Below, piece after piece: positions 16,263-24,434 of a stretch of DNA of 64,000 bases; position 1 is the stretch's first letter; each line of letters begins with the position of its first letter. The DNA is from Ramlibacter albus. Lineage in GTDB: Bacteria > Pseudomonadota > Gammaproteobacteria > Burkholderiales > Burkholderiaceae_C. The notes beneath the pieces are model-generated. The model was not told the DNA's origin, searched no databases, and saw only the letters and a list, made by a program, of their open reading frames with translations. The position numbers were made by a program, and so were the translations under genes. The stretch covers positions 1 through 64,000 of the forward strand of contig NZ_JACORU010000005.1 of the NCBI RefSeq assembly GCF_014297445.1, read 5' to 3'.

Positions 16263-17208
16263 GCCGCGCGTCCTGCTGACGAACCCGATCCACCCGCAGC
16301 TGCTGCCTGTCCTGGAGCAGCATTGCGAGGTGGTGCTCGCGCCCGGCACGAAACCGGAGACGCTGGAACGCCTGGTCGCGGACGTCGAAGGCCTCGTCGT
16401 GCGCGCGCAGTTGCCGCCCACGATCTTCGATCACGCGCCGAAACTGCGCGCGGTCGTGCGGCATGGGGTCGGCCTCGACATGATCCCGGTGGAGGCTGCC
16501 ACCGCCAAAGGCATTCCCGTGGCCAACTTGCCGGGCTCCAACACGCAGGCGGTCGTCGAGTACTGCCTGGCCGCGATGCTGCACCTGCGCCGCGGCCTCG
16601 CCACCCTCGATGCGCGCCTGCGCAGCGATGGCTGGGCCGCAGCGCGTCCGCTCGCGGACCGCGGCACCGAGCTCGGCGGCAGCACGCTGGGCATCGTCGG
16701 TGTCGGTGCCATCGGCAGCCGACTTGCCAGCCTGGGCAACGCGATGGGCATGCGCGTGCTGGGCCTCACCCGCCGCCCGGACAGCCTGCCCGCGGGCGTG
16801 AACGCCGCGGACAAGGCGACGCTGTTCGCGCAAGCGGATGTCGTGGTCCTGTGCTGCCCGCTGAACGAGCAGACGCGCGGCCTGGTGGATGCAGCGACGC
16901 TGGCCACCATGAAACGCGACGCGATCCTCGTCAACGTGTCGCGCGGTCCCGTCGTCGACACGCCGGCCCTGCTGGCCGCGCTGCGTGAAGACCGGCTGGG
17001 CGGCGCGGCGCTCGACGTGCACGACAAGCAGCCGCTCACCGGCGAGGAGCCGGTGTTCTCTGCGCCCAGGCTGCTGCTGACGCCGCACGTGGCCGGCATC
17101 ACCGACACGAGCATGCGGGCCATGAGCGAGGGCGCGATCGCCACGTTGCTGGCCCTGCTGCGCGGCGAACGCCCCGCCAACGTGGTCAACCCCGAAGTCT
17201 TCCGCTGA
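16252..17208 (+). CDS. D-isomer-specific 2-hydroxyacid dehydrogenase
   Basis: A 318-residue NAD-dependent dehydrogenase of the phosphoglycerate dehydrogenase-like family. Features are a substrate-binding half with RHGVGLDMIPV, the Rossmann motif GIVGVGAIGSRL (Gly150, 152, 155), the catalytic Arg region VNVSRGPVVDTPAL, the Glu region ALDVHDKQPL and the His in LLTPHVAG. The start is most likely TTG at 16252, eight bases after GAGGGGAG and within the end of the FAH gene. ATG starts further up would run deep through that gene in another frame. It probably oxidises or reduces a 2-keto/2-hydroxy intermediate of the same pathway. Confidence 0.88.
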   Translation: MKTKPRVLLTNPIHPQLLPVLEQHCEVVLAPGTKPETLERLVADVEGLVVRAQLPPTIFDHAPKLRAVVRHGVGLDMIPVEAATAKGIPVANLPGSNTQAVVEYCLAAMLHLRRGLATLDARLRSDGWAAARPLADRGTELGGSTLGIVGVGAIGSRLASLGNAMGMRVLGLTRRPDSLPAGVNAADKATLFAQADVVVLCCPLNEQTRGLVDAATLATMKRDAILVNVSRGPVVDTPALLAALREDRLGGAALDVHDKQPLTGEEPVFSAPRLLLTPHVAGITDTSMRAMSEGAIATLLALLRGERPANVVNPEVFR

Positions 17209-17230
17209 ACAACCTTTCACACTGAATCCC

Positions 17231-18373
17231 ATGCGTATCGCCGACATCCGGGCCGTGCCCATCTCCTTCCCCGTTCCCGCCGACAAGTCGGTGCGCCTGG
17301 GCATCGGCCGCAGCGTCAAGCGCGACTCGGTGCTCGTGCGCGTCGAGACCGACGAGGGCCACGTCGGCTGGGGCGAAGCCCACCACGGCCGCTGCCCCGG
17401 TGCGATCGCCAAGCTGATCGACACCACGATGCGCGAGCTGGTGCTGGGCCTGGACGCGCACGACGTGGCCGGCGTCTGGGCGCGTGTCTACAAGATGCAG
17501 CTGGCCAGCCACGGCATGGGCGCGGCGGCCGCTCTCGCGCTGAGTGGCGTGGACATGGCGCTGTGGGACCTGAAGTGCCAGGCCACCGGCCTGCCGCTGG
17601 TGCAGTTGCTGGGCGGCTCGGCCAAGCCGATCAAGGCCTACGCGGGCGGCATCGCCCTCGGCTGGCAGGACCCGGCTTCGCTGGCCGAAGAAGCACAGCG
17701 CTACGTGCAGCAAGGCTACCGTGCGCTCAAGCTGCGCATGGGCGATACGCCGGTGCGCGATATCGCGCGCGTGCGCGCCGTGCGCAAGGCCGTCGGCGAC
17801 GAGATCGACATCCTCACCGATGCCAACACCGCGTACACGCTCGACGACGTGCGCCGCGTGATGCCGGCCTTCGAGGAGTGCGCGGTGGGCTGGCTGGAAG
17901 AGCCGTTCCCGCCGCAGGACCGTCGCGCCTATGCGATCGCCGCGGGCCTCGGGCGCGTGCCGCTCGCCGCGGGCGAGAACCACTACACGCGCTACGAGTT
18001 CGCGACGCTGCTGGAAGACGGGCACGTGCAGTTCGTCCAGCCGGACCTCTCGAAGACGGGCGGCGTGACCGAGTCGATGCGCATCGCCGCGATGGCCAGC
18101 GCCCAGAAGCTCACCGTGAACCCGCACACCTCGGCGACGGCGATCAACATGGCGACGAGCATCCACTTCCTGTGCGCCGTGGACAACCCCGGCTACTTCG
18201 AGGGCGACGTCACCGCGCTCAACCCGTTCCGCGACCACATGGCCGACAAGGCGCCTTATGCGCTGGACGACAAGGGCTGCGTGCGGCCGCACGAAGGCGT
18301 GGGCATCGGCCTGAAGATCGACCAGCACTTCATCTCGGAGCATCCGCTGATCGAAGGCCCCTGCTACGTGTGA
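17231..18373 (+). CDS. second enolase-superfamily enzyme (MR/MLE type)
   Basis: A 380-residue mandelate racemase/muconate lactonizing family enzyme, clearly distinct from the one at 14216. Active-site residues are Lys167 with Arg169 in place of a second Lys (ALKLRMGD), Asp197 (LTDANT), Glu223 (WLEEPF), Glu249 (AGENHYTRYEF) and His299 (VNPHTSAT). The K-x-R variant and His identify an MR-like acid-sugar dehydratase or racemase rather than a lactonizing enzyme. Two such enzymes in one operon suggest either two epimeric substrates or a racemase plus a dehydratase. It starts 22 bases after the dehydrogenase. Confidence 0.88.
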   Translation: MRIADIRAVPISFPVPADKSVRLGIGRSVKRDSVLVRVETDEGHVGWGEAHHGRCPGAIAKLIDTTMRELVLGLDAHDVAGVWARVYKMQLASHGMGAAAALALSGVDMALWDLKCQATGLPLVQLLGGSAKPIKAYAGGIALGWQDPASLAEEAQRYVQQGYRALKLRMGDTPVRDIARVRAVRKAVGDEIDILTDANTAYTLDDVRRVMPAFEECAVGWLEEPFPPQDRRAYAIAAGLGRVPLAAGENHYTRYEFATLLEDGHVQFVQPDLSKTGGVTESMRIAAMASAQKLTVNPHTSATAINMATSIHFLCAVDNPGYFEGDVTALNPFRDHMADKAPYALDDKGCVRPHEGVGIGLKIDQHFISEHPLIEGPCYV

Positions 18374-18413
18374 GGGCCTGCCGTAGAGCAGGCAACGTTG
18401 GTACATTCCGCTC

Positions 18414-19193
18414 ATGAGTGAACCGACCCCCGCCGAACTCAACGCCCGCCGCATGTGGGACGCCCGCGTCGCACGCCAGCCGTACGCGAACCTGCCCGAC
18501 TCGGGCACGCCGCTGTCGATCGAGGAAGCGTACGCAGCGCAGGAAGCGTACTGGCGCCTCGCGGAGCCGGTGTACGGCCCCGTCGCGGGCGTGAAGGTCG
18601 CGACCACCACGAAGGTGATGCAGCAGCTGATGGGCATCACGCACCCGTGCGGCGGCGCGATCTTCGCAAAGACGGTCCATGCTTCGCCGGCTCGCATCTC
18701 GAAGGGCTCGTTCGTCAACATGCGCGTGGAGAGCGAGATCGCATTGAACCTCGGCACCGACATGCCGGCTGCGAGAGCGCCATGGACCGCCGAAACGGCC
18801 GCGCAATGCGTTGCCGGCGCGATGCCCGCGTTCGAGTTGATCGAGGACCGCAACGCCGTCTACAAGGAGACGCGTGCTACGTCGATGATCGTCGACAACT
18901 GCTGGAATGGCGGTGTGGTGCTCGGGCCGATGAAGAAGGTCGCACCCGGTGACGTCATCGGCGTAAAGGGCCGGCAAACGCTCAACGGCCAACCTTCAGG
19001 CGAAGGGAACGCCGAGAACCCCTATGCCACGCTCGCATGGCTCGCCAACCTGATGGCGTCGCGCAAGCTCGACCTGAAGAGCGGCATGGTCGTCATCACG
19101 GGCAGTGTCGTGCCGACGTTCTCCGTGTCGCCCGGCGACCGCGTGGTGTTCACGGTCGAGGGCTTGGGCGAAGCCGTGCTGGACGTCACCTAG
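18414..19193 (+). CDS. 2-keto-4-pentenoate hydratase family protein (MhpD-like)
   Basis: A 259-residue FAH-superfamily hydratase/decarboxylase of the 2-oxopent-4-enoate hydratase type, which adds water to a 2-keto-4-enoic acid. Matching segments are GTPLSIEEAYAAQEAYWRL, VAGVKVATTTKVMQQLMGI, the acidic metal site in VNMRVESEIALNLG, PAFELIEDRN and GSVVPTFSVSPGDRV. It closes the GntR-controlled gene run, 40 bases after the second enolase. Together with the FAH-family gene it points to breakdown of an unsaturated or deoxy keto acid. Its stop overlaps that of a convergent small membrane protein. Confidence 0.85.
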   Translation: MSEPTPAELNARRMWDARVARQPYANLPDSGTPLSIEEAYAAQEAYWRLAEPVYGPVAGVKVATTTKVMQQLMGITHPCGGAIFAKTVHASPARISKGSFVNMRVESEIALNLGTDMPAARAPWTAETAAQCVAGAMPAFELIEDRNAVYKETRATSMIVDNCWNGGVVLGPMKKVAPGDVIGVKGRQTLNGQPSGEGNAENPYATLAWLANLMASRKLDLKSGMVVITGSVVPTFSVSPGDRVVFTVEGLGEAVLDVT

Positions 19194-19390
19194 AACTGCG
19201 GCGGCAGTTCCTCCACGCGCGCGTTACGTTTCTCGACGTGGAACTGCTCGGCCATGGCGGCCGGCTGTTCGGGCGCCTTGATTTCGACGACGGGCCGGCT
19301 CACCGCCTCGGGCGGCAGCCCGAGCCACAGGAAGAGGGCGGCCAGGGCAAGGACGAACGTCAGGGCCGAGTAGCTGCGCCAGTGCTTCAT
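19190..19390 (-). CDS. small single-span membrane protein
   Basis: A 66-residue protein with one transmembrane helix near the N-terminus (SALTFVLALAALFLWLGL, about residues 8-25) and a Pro/Glu-rich hydrophilic tail, probably periplasmic. I do not recognise a family. It has a good ribosome-binding site (GGAGGA) before the ATG and overlaps the convergent hydratase gene by 4 bases. About 120 bases upstream (19391-19511) hold no recognisable feature. Confidence 0.55.
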   Translation of the reverse strand: MKHWRSYSALTFVLALAALFLWLGLPPEAVSRPVVEIKAPEQPAAMAEQFHVEKRNARVEELPPQF

Positions 19391-19511
19391 GAGTCCTCCG
19401 TGCGTGGTGAAGCGGGTTGCTCCAACCTAGTCCACGGAGGCGGTTATTTCTTCACTCGATCGGGTGAGCGGGTGCGAAACCGTACACACCTGGCTCGAAG
19501 TGAAATGAAGT

Positions 19512-20339
19512 TCAGGGCGACAGGCCGAAAAAGCCGAGCAGCGCGTCGACCTGCCCGCTCAACATGTGCACGCCCGCGTGGGTCGGCAGCCCGCGAGCGC
19601 CTGCAGCGGCGAGCAGCGGTGTCCACGCCGGCTTCAACACGATGTCGACGACGAGGGTGCCGCTGCGCACCGCGGAAAGATCGACGGGAAGTTTGTCGCC
19701 ATCCGGCGGCGCGCAGTTGACGATGACGTCATGGCGCTGCGTGTCCTCATCGCCCTGCCGCCGTGCGCTCACCGCAACTTTGGGATGGACCTGGCCGACC
19801 GCTTCGGCAAGCTGCCGCGCGCGTTCGCCGTCCCGGTCGACGAGGGTGATGCTTGCCGCTCCCTCGGCGGCGATCGCATGCGCAATGGCGCGGCCCGCGC
19901 CGCCGGCACCGACCATCAGCACGTGTCGCCCTTGCAGTGCATGGCCGTGTTGCCGCAGCCCCTCGATGAAGCCTGCGCCGTCGTAGTTGTCCCCCACGAG
20001 GCGCCCATCGCTTTCCTTGCGGATGGCGTTCACCGCGCCCGTCAATCGTGCGGCAGGAGCGAGTTCGTCGACGAGGGCACAGACGGCCACCTTGTGCGGC
20101 ACGGTGACCACAAGGCCGTCCCAGTTGGCGCTCTGGCGGAAGAGGGCGATCGCACCGGGCACCGCCGACGGCGGCACTTGCATCGGCACGAGCACGGCCG
20201 GTATCCCGTGCTTCCTGAACGCCTGGTTGAAGAGCCCCGGCGACCCGGCTTGCTCGATCGGGTCCCCGATGATCGCGAAGAGCCTTGTCGCACCCGACAG
20301 CGGCAGCGGCAAGCCCAGCGGCGCGCCCGTCTCGCTCAC
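19512..20339 (-). CDS. shikimate dehydrogenase-like oxidoreductase
   Basis: A 275-residue AroE-family enzyme. The N-terminal substrate domain contains FAIIGDPIEQAGSPGLFNQAF, the conserved Lys in VVTVPHK and the Asp in VGDNYDGAGF. The NADP domain has GAGGAGRAIAHAI. It starts with GTG overlapping the stop of the CoA-transferase gene (GTGA), so the two are translationally coupled. The typical first motif SxSP is altered to GSPGLFN, which fits catabolic quinate/shikimate-type or divergent family members better than the biosynthetic enzyme. With a CoA-transferase and MaoC protein nearby, a role in degrading a cyclic carboxylic acid is plausible. Confidence 0.85.
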   Translation of the reverse strand: MSETGAPLGLPLPLSGATRLFAIIGDPIEQAGSPGLFNQAFRKHGIPAVLVPMQVPPSAVPGAIALFRQSANWDGLVVTVPHKVAVCALVDELAPAARLTGAVNAIRKESDGRLVGDNYDGAGFIEGLRQHGHALQGRHVLMVGAGGAGRAIAHAIAAEGAASITLVDRDGERARQLAEAVGQVHPKVAVSARRQGDEDTQRHDVIVNCAPPDGDKLPVDLSAVRSGTLVVDIVLKPAWTPLLAAAGARGLPTHAGVHMLSGQVDALLGFFGLSP

Positions 20340-21934
20340 GCCAGCCCCGCCGCTAGAAGCCTCTCGTTCAGCGGGCGCTTGCGCGGCTGCAGGCGCCCCG
20401 CGAGCTGCATGGGCTCCGAGCGGAAGATCCGCTCGTCCATCAGGCGCAGGTCCTTCGAGATCGCGGGCCGGAAGCCCATCTGGTCCAGGACCTCGCGTTG
20501 CAGGTCGATGCCGGGGGCGACCTCGATCAGTTCGAGGCCGTCCTTCGAGCTGCGGAAGACCGCCCGCTCCGTGACGAAGATCGTTTCCTGCCCGCGCTCG
20601 CGCCCGTAGTCGCCGCTGTACGAAACCTGGCCCACTTTCTCCACGAACTTGTGGTGCCTGCCCTCCTGCGCGATGCGCAGCTTTCCGTCGCCCGTTTCGA
20701 TCTTCAACCCGCCCGCCGTGAGCGTCCCGCCGAAGACCATCTTCTTCGCGTTCTGGCTGATGTTGATGAACCCGCCCACGCCGACCACCTTGCCCGCAAA
20801 GCGGCTGATGTTGACGTTCGAGCGCGGGTCGACCTCCACCGCCGACAGGAACGCGATGTCGAGGCCGCCGCCGTCGTAGAAGTCGAACTGGTAGGGCTGG
20901 TCCACCATCGCCGCGTAGTTGCGCGCGGCGCCGGCGTCCAGGCCACTGGCGGGCGCACCGCCGATCAGCCCCTGTTCGTTGGTCAGCACGATGCTGTCCA
21001 GCACCTTCTCCTCGGCGGCAATGATGCCGATGCCGGTGCAGATGCCCGAGCCGATGTTGCACACCGCGCCGTCCTGGAGTTCCATCGCGCAGCGCCGCGC
21101 CACGATCTTGCGTTCGTCGAGCGGCAGTTTCGGGAACGCGTCGAGAGGTATCCGGATCTGGCCGGCGAACGCGGGGTCCTGCCGGGTCTGGTACGTCTGC
21201 ATCTGGTCGGCGTCGACGACGACGAGGTCCACGAGCAGGCCGGGGATCTTCACCGTCTTGCCGGGCAGGGCGCCGCGTTGCGCGAGGCGCTTGACCTGCA
21301 CGATGACGAGGCCGCCGCAACGCCGTGTCGCCTGCGCCATGGAGAGCATCTCGCCGAAGATCGCTTCGTCCTCCATGGAGATGTTGCCGTCTTCGTCCGC
21401 GGTCGTGCCGCGCAGGAAGGCGACGTCGATCTGGAACGGCTTGTAGAACAGCCACTCGCGGCCGGCGAGCTGCACGAGTTCCACCAGGTCGTCCTTCGCG
21501 CGCTCGCTCTGGCGTCCACCCGCCTGGCGCGGGTCCACGAACGTATGCAGGCCCACGTGGGTCAGCAGCCCGGGGCGGCCCGCGGCGATCTCCCGCATGA
21601 GTTGCGACAGCGCGCCTTGCGGCAGCGTGTACGCCTCGACCTGGTTGGCGGCGGCCATCTCCGCAACCGCGGGCGCATCGACGATCGTGCCGCAGACGAT
21701 GCGCTTGAGCAGGCCGGGCTTCGCGAAGCGCGACACGCCGCGATGGCTGCGATCGCCGATGCCGACGGGGTGGAGCGACGTGATGTCGCGCGGGGCCCCC
21801 TCGGAGAGGAACCGGCGCTCGACGGCTTCGATCAGCGACTCCGGCACCGCATGGCCGGACCCCGAACCCCCGATCAAAACCGTGTCGCCGTCCTTCAACA
21901 ACGCCGCGGCGGCCTCTGCAGTAATCACGCGCAT
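20336..21934 (-). CDS. acyl-CoA:acetate/3-ketoacid CoA-transferase (YdiF-like)
   Basis: A 532-residue fused alpha-beta CoA-transferase of family I. The N-terminal half carries the alpha-type GGSGSGHAVPESLIEAV motif, and the beta-type half contains GAVCNIGSGICTGI and the catalytic Glu320 in LTNEQGLIGG. It transfers CoA between short-chain acids, activating the imported substrate. The ATG at 21934 was chosen because GAAGG lies 5 bases before it; a GTG at 21946 has no such site. An inverted repeat just upstream (21973-21990) may be the operator of the TetR protein encoded before it. Read in the order TetR, CoA-transferase, AroE-like. Confidence 0.9.
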   Translation of the reverse strand: MRVITAEAAAALLKDGDTVLIGGSGSGHAVPESLIEAVERRFLSEGAPRDITSLHPVGIGDRSHRGVSRFAKPGLLKRIVCGTIVDAPAVAEMAAANQVEAYTLPQGALSQLMREIAAGRPGLLTHVGLHTFVDPRQAGGRQSERAKDDLVELVQLAGREWLFYKPFQIDVAFLRGTTADEDGNISMEDEAIFGEMLSMAQATRRCGGLVIVQVKRLAQRGALPGKTVKIPGLLVDLVVVDADQMQTYQTRQDPAFAGQIRIPLDAFPKLPLDERKIVARRCAMELQDGAVCNIGSGICTGIGIIAAEEKVLDSIVLTNEQGLIGGAPASGLDAGAARNYAAMVDQPYQFDFYDGGGLDIAFLSAVEVDPRSNVNISRFAGKVVGVGGFINISQNAKKMVFGGTLTAGGLKIETGDGKLRIAQEGRHHKFVEKVGQVSYSGDYGRERGQETIFVTERAVFRSSKDGLELIEVAPGIDLQREVLDQMGFRPAISKDLRLMDERIFRSEPMQLAGRLQPRKRPLNERLLAAGLA

Positions 21935-21972
21935 AACAACCTTCACGCATCCTTGGATGCTGAAAGTCTAGG

Positions 21973-21990
21973 ACTTATTTACAGGTAAGT
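21973..21990. promoter_or_regulatory. inverted repeat, candidate TetR operator 1
   Basis: ACTTAT-N6-GTAAGT, with perfect outer arms extending to GACTTA/TAAGTC (21972-21991). It lies in the short A/T-rich gap before the CoA-transferase gene and touches the TetR stop codon. It aligns with 23282-23299 as nCTTATnnnnnnrTAAGn, supporting a shared regulator. Confidence 0.5.
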
Positions 21991-22727
21991 CAATTGCGCT
22001 TTCGCTTCGTACGGCCGGTGCTCGAGGGCGCGTGAGGGCCCGCGTACGCGGAGAGCACCACCCTCGAGAATGCGTCGAAGAAAAGTTCGAGCCTGTCGAA
22101 GCCGCCGGTGCCGTGCGTGAACACCGACGAACTGTTGACGATGTTCAGGATCAGGAAGGCGAGGTCCTGCCTCGGCGTGGACTCGTCCAGTTCGCCGCGC
22201 CGCCACGCATCGTCGACGGCGGTGCGAATGAGCTCGTGAAGGGTCGAGGTGAACGACGCGAGGCTCTTGCGCGCGTCGTCGCTCAGGGCCTGGCTTTCGA
22301 GCCGCATGCGGCCGATCAGGCTCCACGTGTTGCCGCCGTCGCGCCCCTTGTTGACCTGCTGGTAGCGCTCCCAGTTGTACTCCACGAGCTGCCGCAGCTT
22401 CTCGGGCAGCGACTTGTCCGCGGCGAGCCAGATCGTCCGGTGGCGCGCCTCGACCTCCGCCACGTAGTCGGCGATCACCTCGTCCACCAGTCCGTTCTTG
22501 TTGCCGAAGTGGTAGTGGATGTTCGTGGTCGTGATCCCGAGCTCCATCGCGATGTCGCGGAAGCTCACGCCGTTGAGCCCGTGGACGGTGAGAAGGCGTG
22601 TGGCCACCTTCTTGATGGCCTGGCGCATCTCCACCTTCGGGGCGTCGGCGCCGCCGCGCACCTCGGCAGCGGCGGGCTTGGCTGCGGGGCGGCGTCCGGG
22701 GCCCTTCTTGACCGCTGAGCGTTCCAT
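21990..22727 (-). CDS. TetR family transcriptional regulator
   Basis: A 245-residue TetR repressor. After a basic, Ala/Pro-rich N-terminal arm the DNA-binding domain runs through TRLLTVHGLNGVSFRDIAMELGITTTNIHYHFGNKNGLVDEVI (about residues 43-85). The C-terminal ligand domain is helical with no recognised subfamily. The tail is basic (GRTKRKRN). The ATG at 22727 is the first after the MaoC gene. Position between the MaoC and CoA-transferase genes, with similar inverted repeats at both promoter regions of the locus, suggests it controls the whole set including the divergent ABC importer. Its ligand is probably the substrate or its CoA ester. Confidence 0.88.
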   Translation of the reverse strand: MERSAVKKGPGRRPAAKPAAAEVRGGADAPKVEMRQAIKKVATRLLTVHGLNGVSFRDIAMELGITTTNIHYHFGNKNGLVDEVIADYVAEVEARHRTIWLAADKSLPEKLRQLVEYNWERYQQVNKGRDGGNTWSLIGRMRLESQALSDDARKSLASFTSTLHELIRTAVDDAWRRGELDESTPRQDLAFLILNIVNSSSVFTHGTGGFDRLELFFDAFSRVVLSAYAGPHAPSSTGRTKRKRN

Positions 22728-22744
22728 GCGGTGCGATGGTAGCG

Positions 22745-23242
22745 TCAATGCCCGGCAGCGGACATCCGGATGAGCAGCTGCGTCTCGCCGTCCTGGATGG
22801 TTTCGCCGCGCTGGTTCACCACGCGCATGCCCAGCGTCACGATGCCGCGATCGCCCCGCCGCGTCGTCCGCTTGGCCACCACCCACAGCCGCGCATGGAT
22901 CCGGTCGTTCGGCAGCAGCGCCGCCCGGAAGGACCAGTTCCAGCCGAGCGTGGCGATGCCCAGCAGCCGCACGGAGCACCGCGTCTTCAGCCCGTCCGCC
23001 ATGGCCAGGCCCAGCAGCCCGTGCGCGATGCGCCCGGGAAAGCCGGCCTCGCGGGCGAACTGCTCGTCCATGTGCACGTCGAACAGGTCGCCGGTGAGGC
23101 CCGCGAACCCGACGATGTGCGCTTCCGTGACGGTCACGCCGGCGGTTTCGTACCAGTCGCCGGGTTCGAGCTGGTCGAAGGCGTACTCTCCCGCGGGGAG
23201 CTGGCGGCCGGTGTCGGCGGCAGGTTGGGGTGTCGTGTCCAT
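22745..23242 (-). CDS. MaoC-like enoyl-CoA hydratase
   Basis: A 165-residue hot-dog-fold protein. The hydratase-2 signature is present: Asp and His in the pattern GDLFDVHMDEQFAREAGFPGRIAHG. A following LPNDRIHARLWVV strand region fits MaoC (R)-specific enoyl-CoA hydratases, which hydrate unsaturated acyl-CoA. Length is normal. It precedes the TetR gene by 17 bases on the same strand and is divergent from the ABC ATPase gene. In this locus it would act after CoA activation by the transferase. Confidence 0.87.
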   Translation of the reverse strand: MDTTPQPAADTGRQLPAGEYAFDQLEPGDWYETAGVTVTEAHIVGFAGLTGDLFDVHMDEQFAREAGFPGRIAHGLLGLAMADGLKTRCSVRLLGIATLGWNWSFRAALLPNDRIHARLWVVAKRTTRRGDRGIVTLGMRVVNQRGETIQDGETQLLIRMSAAGH

Positions 23243-23281
23243 GGCTTCGGCACTTCCTGGATGAATGGGCTTATCTTACTT

Positions 23282-23299
23282 GCTTATCGATAAATAAGC
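23282..23299. promoter_or_regulatory. inverted repeat, candidate TetR operator 2
   Basis: GCTTAT-CGATAA-ATAAGC has perfect 6-base arms and lies in the divergent region between the MaoC and ABC ATPase genes, 15 bases before the ATPase ATG, where binding would block translation or transcription start. It resembles the site at 21973-21990. A related half-site (TAAGTAAG) lies near 24368, just after the ATPase gene. Confidence 0.5.
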
Positions 23300-23314
23300 T
23301 GTTGTAATTTGCAG

Positions 23315-24367
23315 ATGGCCTCAGTCAGCATCTCCAACGTGCAGAAAAGCTTCGGCGAGGTCGAGATCCTCAAGGGCGTCTCGATCGACATCGCGGACGG
23401 CGAGTTCGTCACGCTCGTCGGCCCCTCGGGCTGCGGCAAGTCCACGCTGCTGCGCATGCTCGCGGGCCTCGAGAAGATCTCCGGCGGAACGATGGCCATC
23501 GACGGGCAGGTCGTCAACGACCTGCCGCCCAAGGACCGCGACATCGCGATGGTGTTCCAGAGCTACGCGCTGTACCCGCACATGACCGTGCGGGAGAACA
23601 TGGCCTTCTCCCTGCGGATGCGGGACGCTTCCGCCGAGGAGACGCGGGCCAAGGTGGACCGGGCGGCGGAGATCCTCGGCCTGGGCAGCCTGCTCGACCG
23701 GTTCCCGAAGCAGCTTTCGGGCGGCCAGCGGCAGCGGGTCGCGATGGGCCGTGCGATCGTGCGCAACCCCAAGGTGTTCCTCTTCGACGAGCCGCTGTCC
23801 AACCTGGACGCGAAGCTGCGCGTCGCGATGCGCGGCGAGATCAAGGAGCTGCACCAGCGCCTGCGCACGACCACCGTCTACGTCACGCACGACCAGATCG
23901 AGGCGATGACCATGGCCAGCAAGGTCGTGGTCATGCGGGAAGGGCGCGTGGAGCAGGTCGGGCCGCCGCTGGCGCTGTACGACCGCCCGGGCAACATGTT
24001 CGTCGCGGGCTTCATCGGCTCGCCGTCGATGAACTTCATCCCGGGGAAGGTGTCGGGCGGGGAGTTCCTCGCCGACTGCGGGCTGCGCCTGCCCTTGCCC
24101 GGCGCGCCGGCGGACGCGCAGCGTGCCGTCTACGGCATCCGCCCCGAGCACTGCAGGCTCGACCCGGCCGGCTTCGAGATGAACGTCGTCGTCGTCGAGC
24201 CGTCGGGGTCGGAAACCCAGATCGTCCTGCGCCAGGGCGGCCAGGACCTCGTGTGCTTGGTTCACGACCGCGTCGACGCGCAGCCGGGGCAGGCGGTGCG
24301 CGTGCTGCCCGACCGCGCCAAGGCCCACCTCTTCGACCCGGAGACGGGTGTGGCATTGACTTTCTAG
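23315..24367 (+). CDS. ABC transporter ATP-binding protein (MalK/UgpC type)
   Basis: A 350-residue ATPase of the carbohydrate-uptake CUT1 type. Walker A is GPSGCGKST (about residues 36-44). The Q-loop is VFQSYALYPH, the signature LSGGQRQR, Walker B VFLFDEPLSNLD and the H-loop VYVTHDQIEAMT. A C-terminal regulatory OB-like (TOBE) domain ends with HLFDPETG. The ATG at 23315 was preferred to a TTG 6 bases earlier. It heads an ATPase, binding protein, permease, permease run, which is a complete importer. No strong Shine-Dalgarno is visible. Confidence 0.93.
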   Translation: MASVSISNVQKSFGEVEILKGVSIDIADGEFVTLVGPSGCGKSTLLRMLAGLEKISGGTMAIDGQVVNDLPPKDRDIAMVFQSYALYPHMTVRENMAFSLRMRDASAEETRAKVDRAAEILGLGSLLDRFPKQLSGGQRQRVAMGRAIVRNPKVFLFDEPLSNLDAKLRVAMRGEIKELHQRLRTTTVYVTHDQIEAMTMASKVVVMREGRVEQVGPPLALYDRPGNMFVAGFIGSPSMNFIPGKVSGGEFLADCGLRLPLPGAPADAQRAVYGIRPEHCRLDPAGFEMNVVVVEPSGSETQIVLRQGGQDLVCLVHDRVDAQPGQAVRVLPDRAKAHLFDPETGVALTF

Positions 24368-24389
24368 TAAGTAAGTGAGACGATGGCTC

Positions 24390-24407
24390 GCCGGTCCGCG
24401 CACCGGC
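24390..24407 (+). other. intercistronic hairpin
   Basis: GCCGGT-N6-ACCGGC forms a six-pair stem between the ATPase and binding-protein genes with no following T-run. Such hairpins between importer genes can stabilise or differentially process the message, allowing more binding protein than ATPase. That role is inference. Confidence 0.35.
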
Positions 24408-24434
24408 AGCCGTTTCAACATTCAGGAGACAGTG

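Noticed and set aside
19512-21950. A single 812-residue fusion of CoA-transferase and shikimate dehydrogenase
   Set aside because: The first two thirds are an out-of-frame reading of the CoA-transferase; the true gene begins with GTG at 20339.
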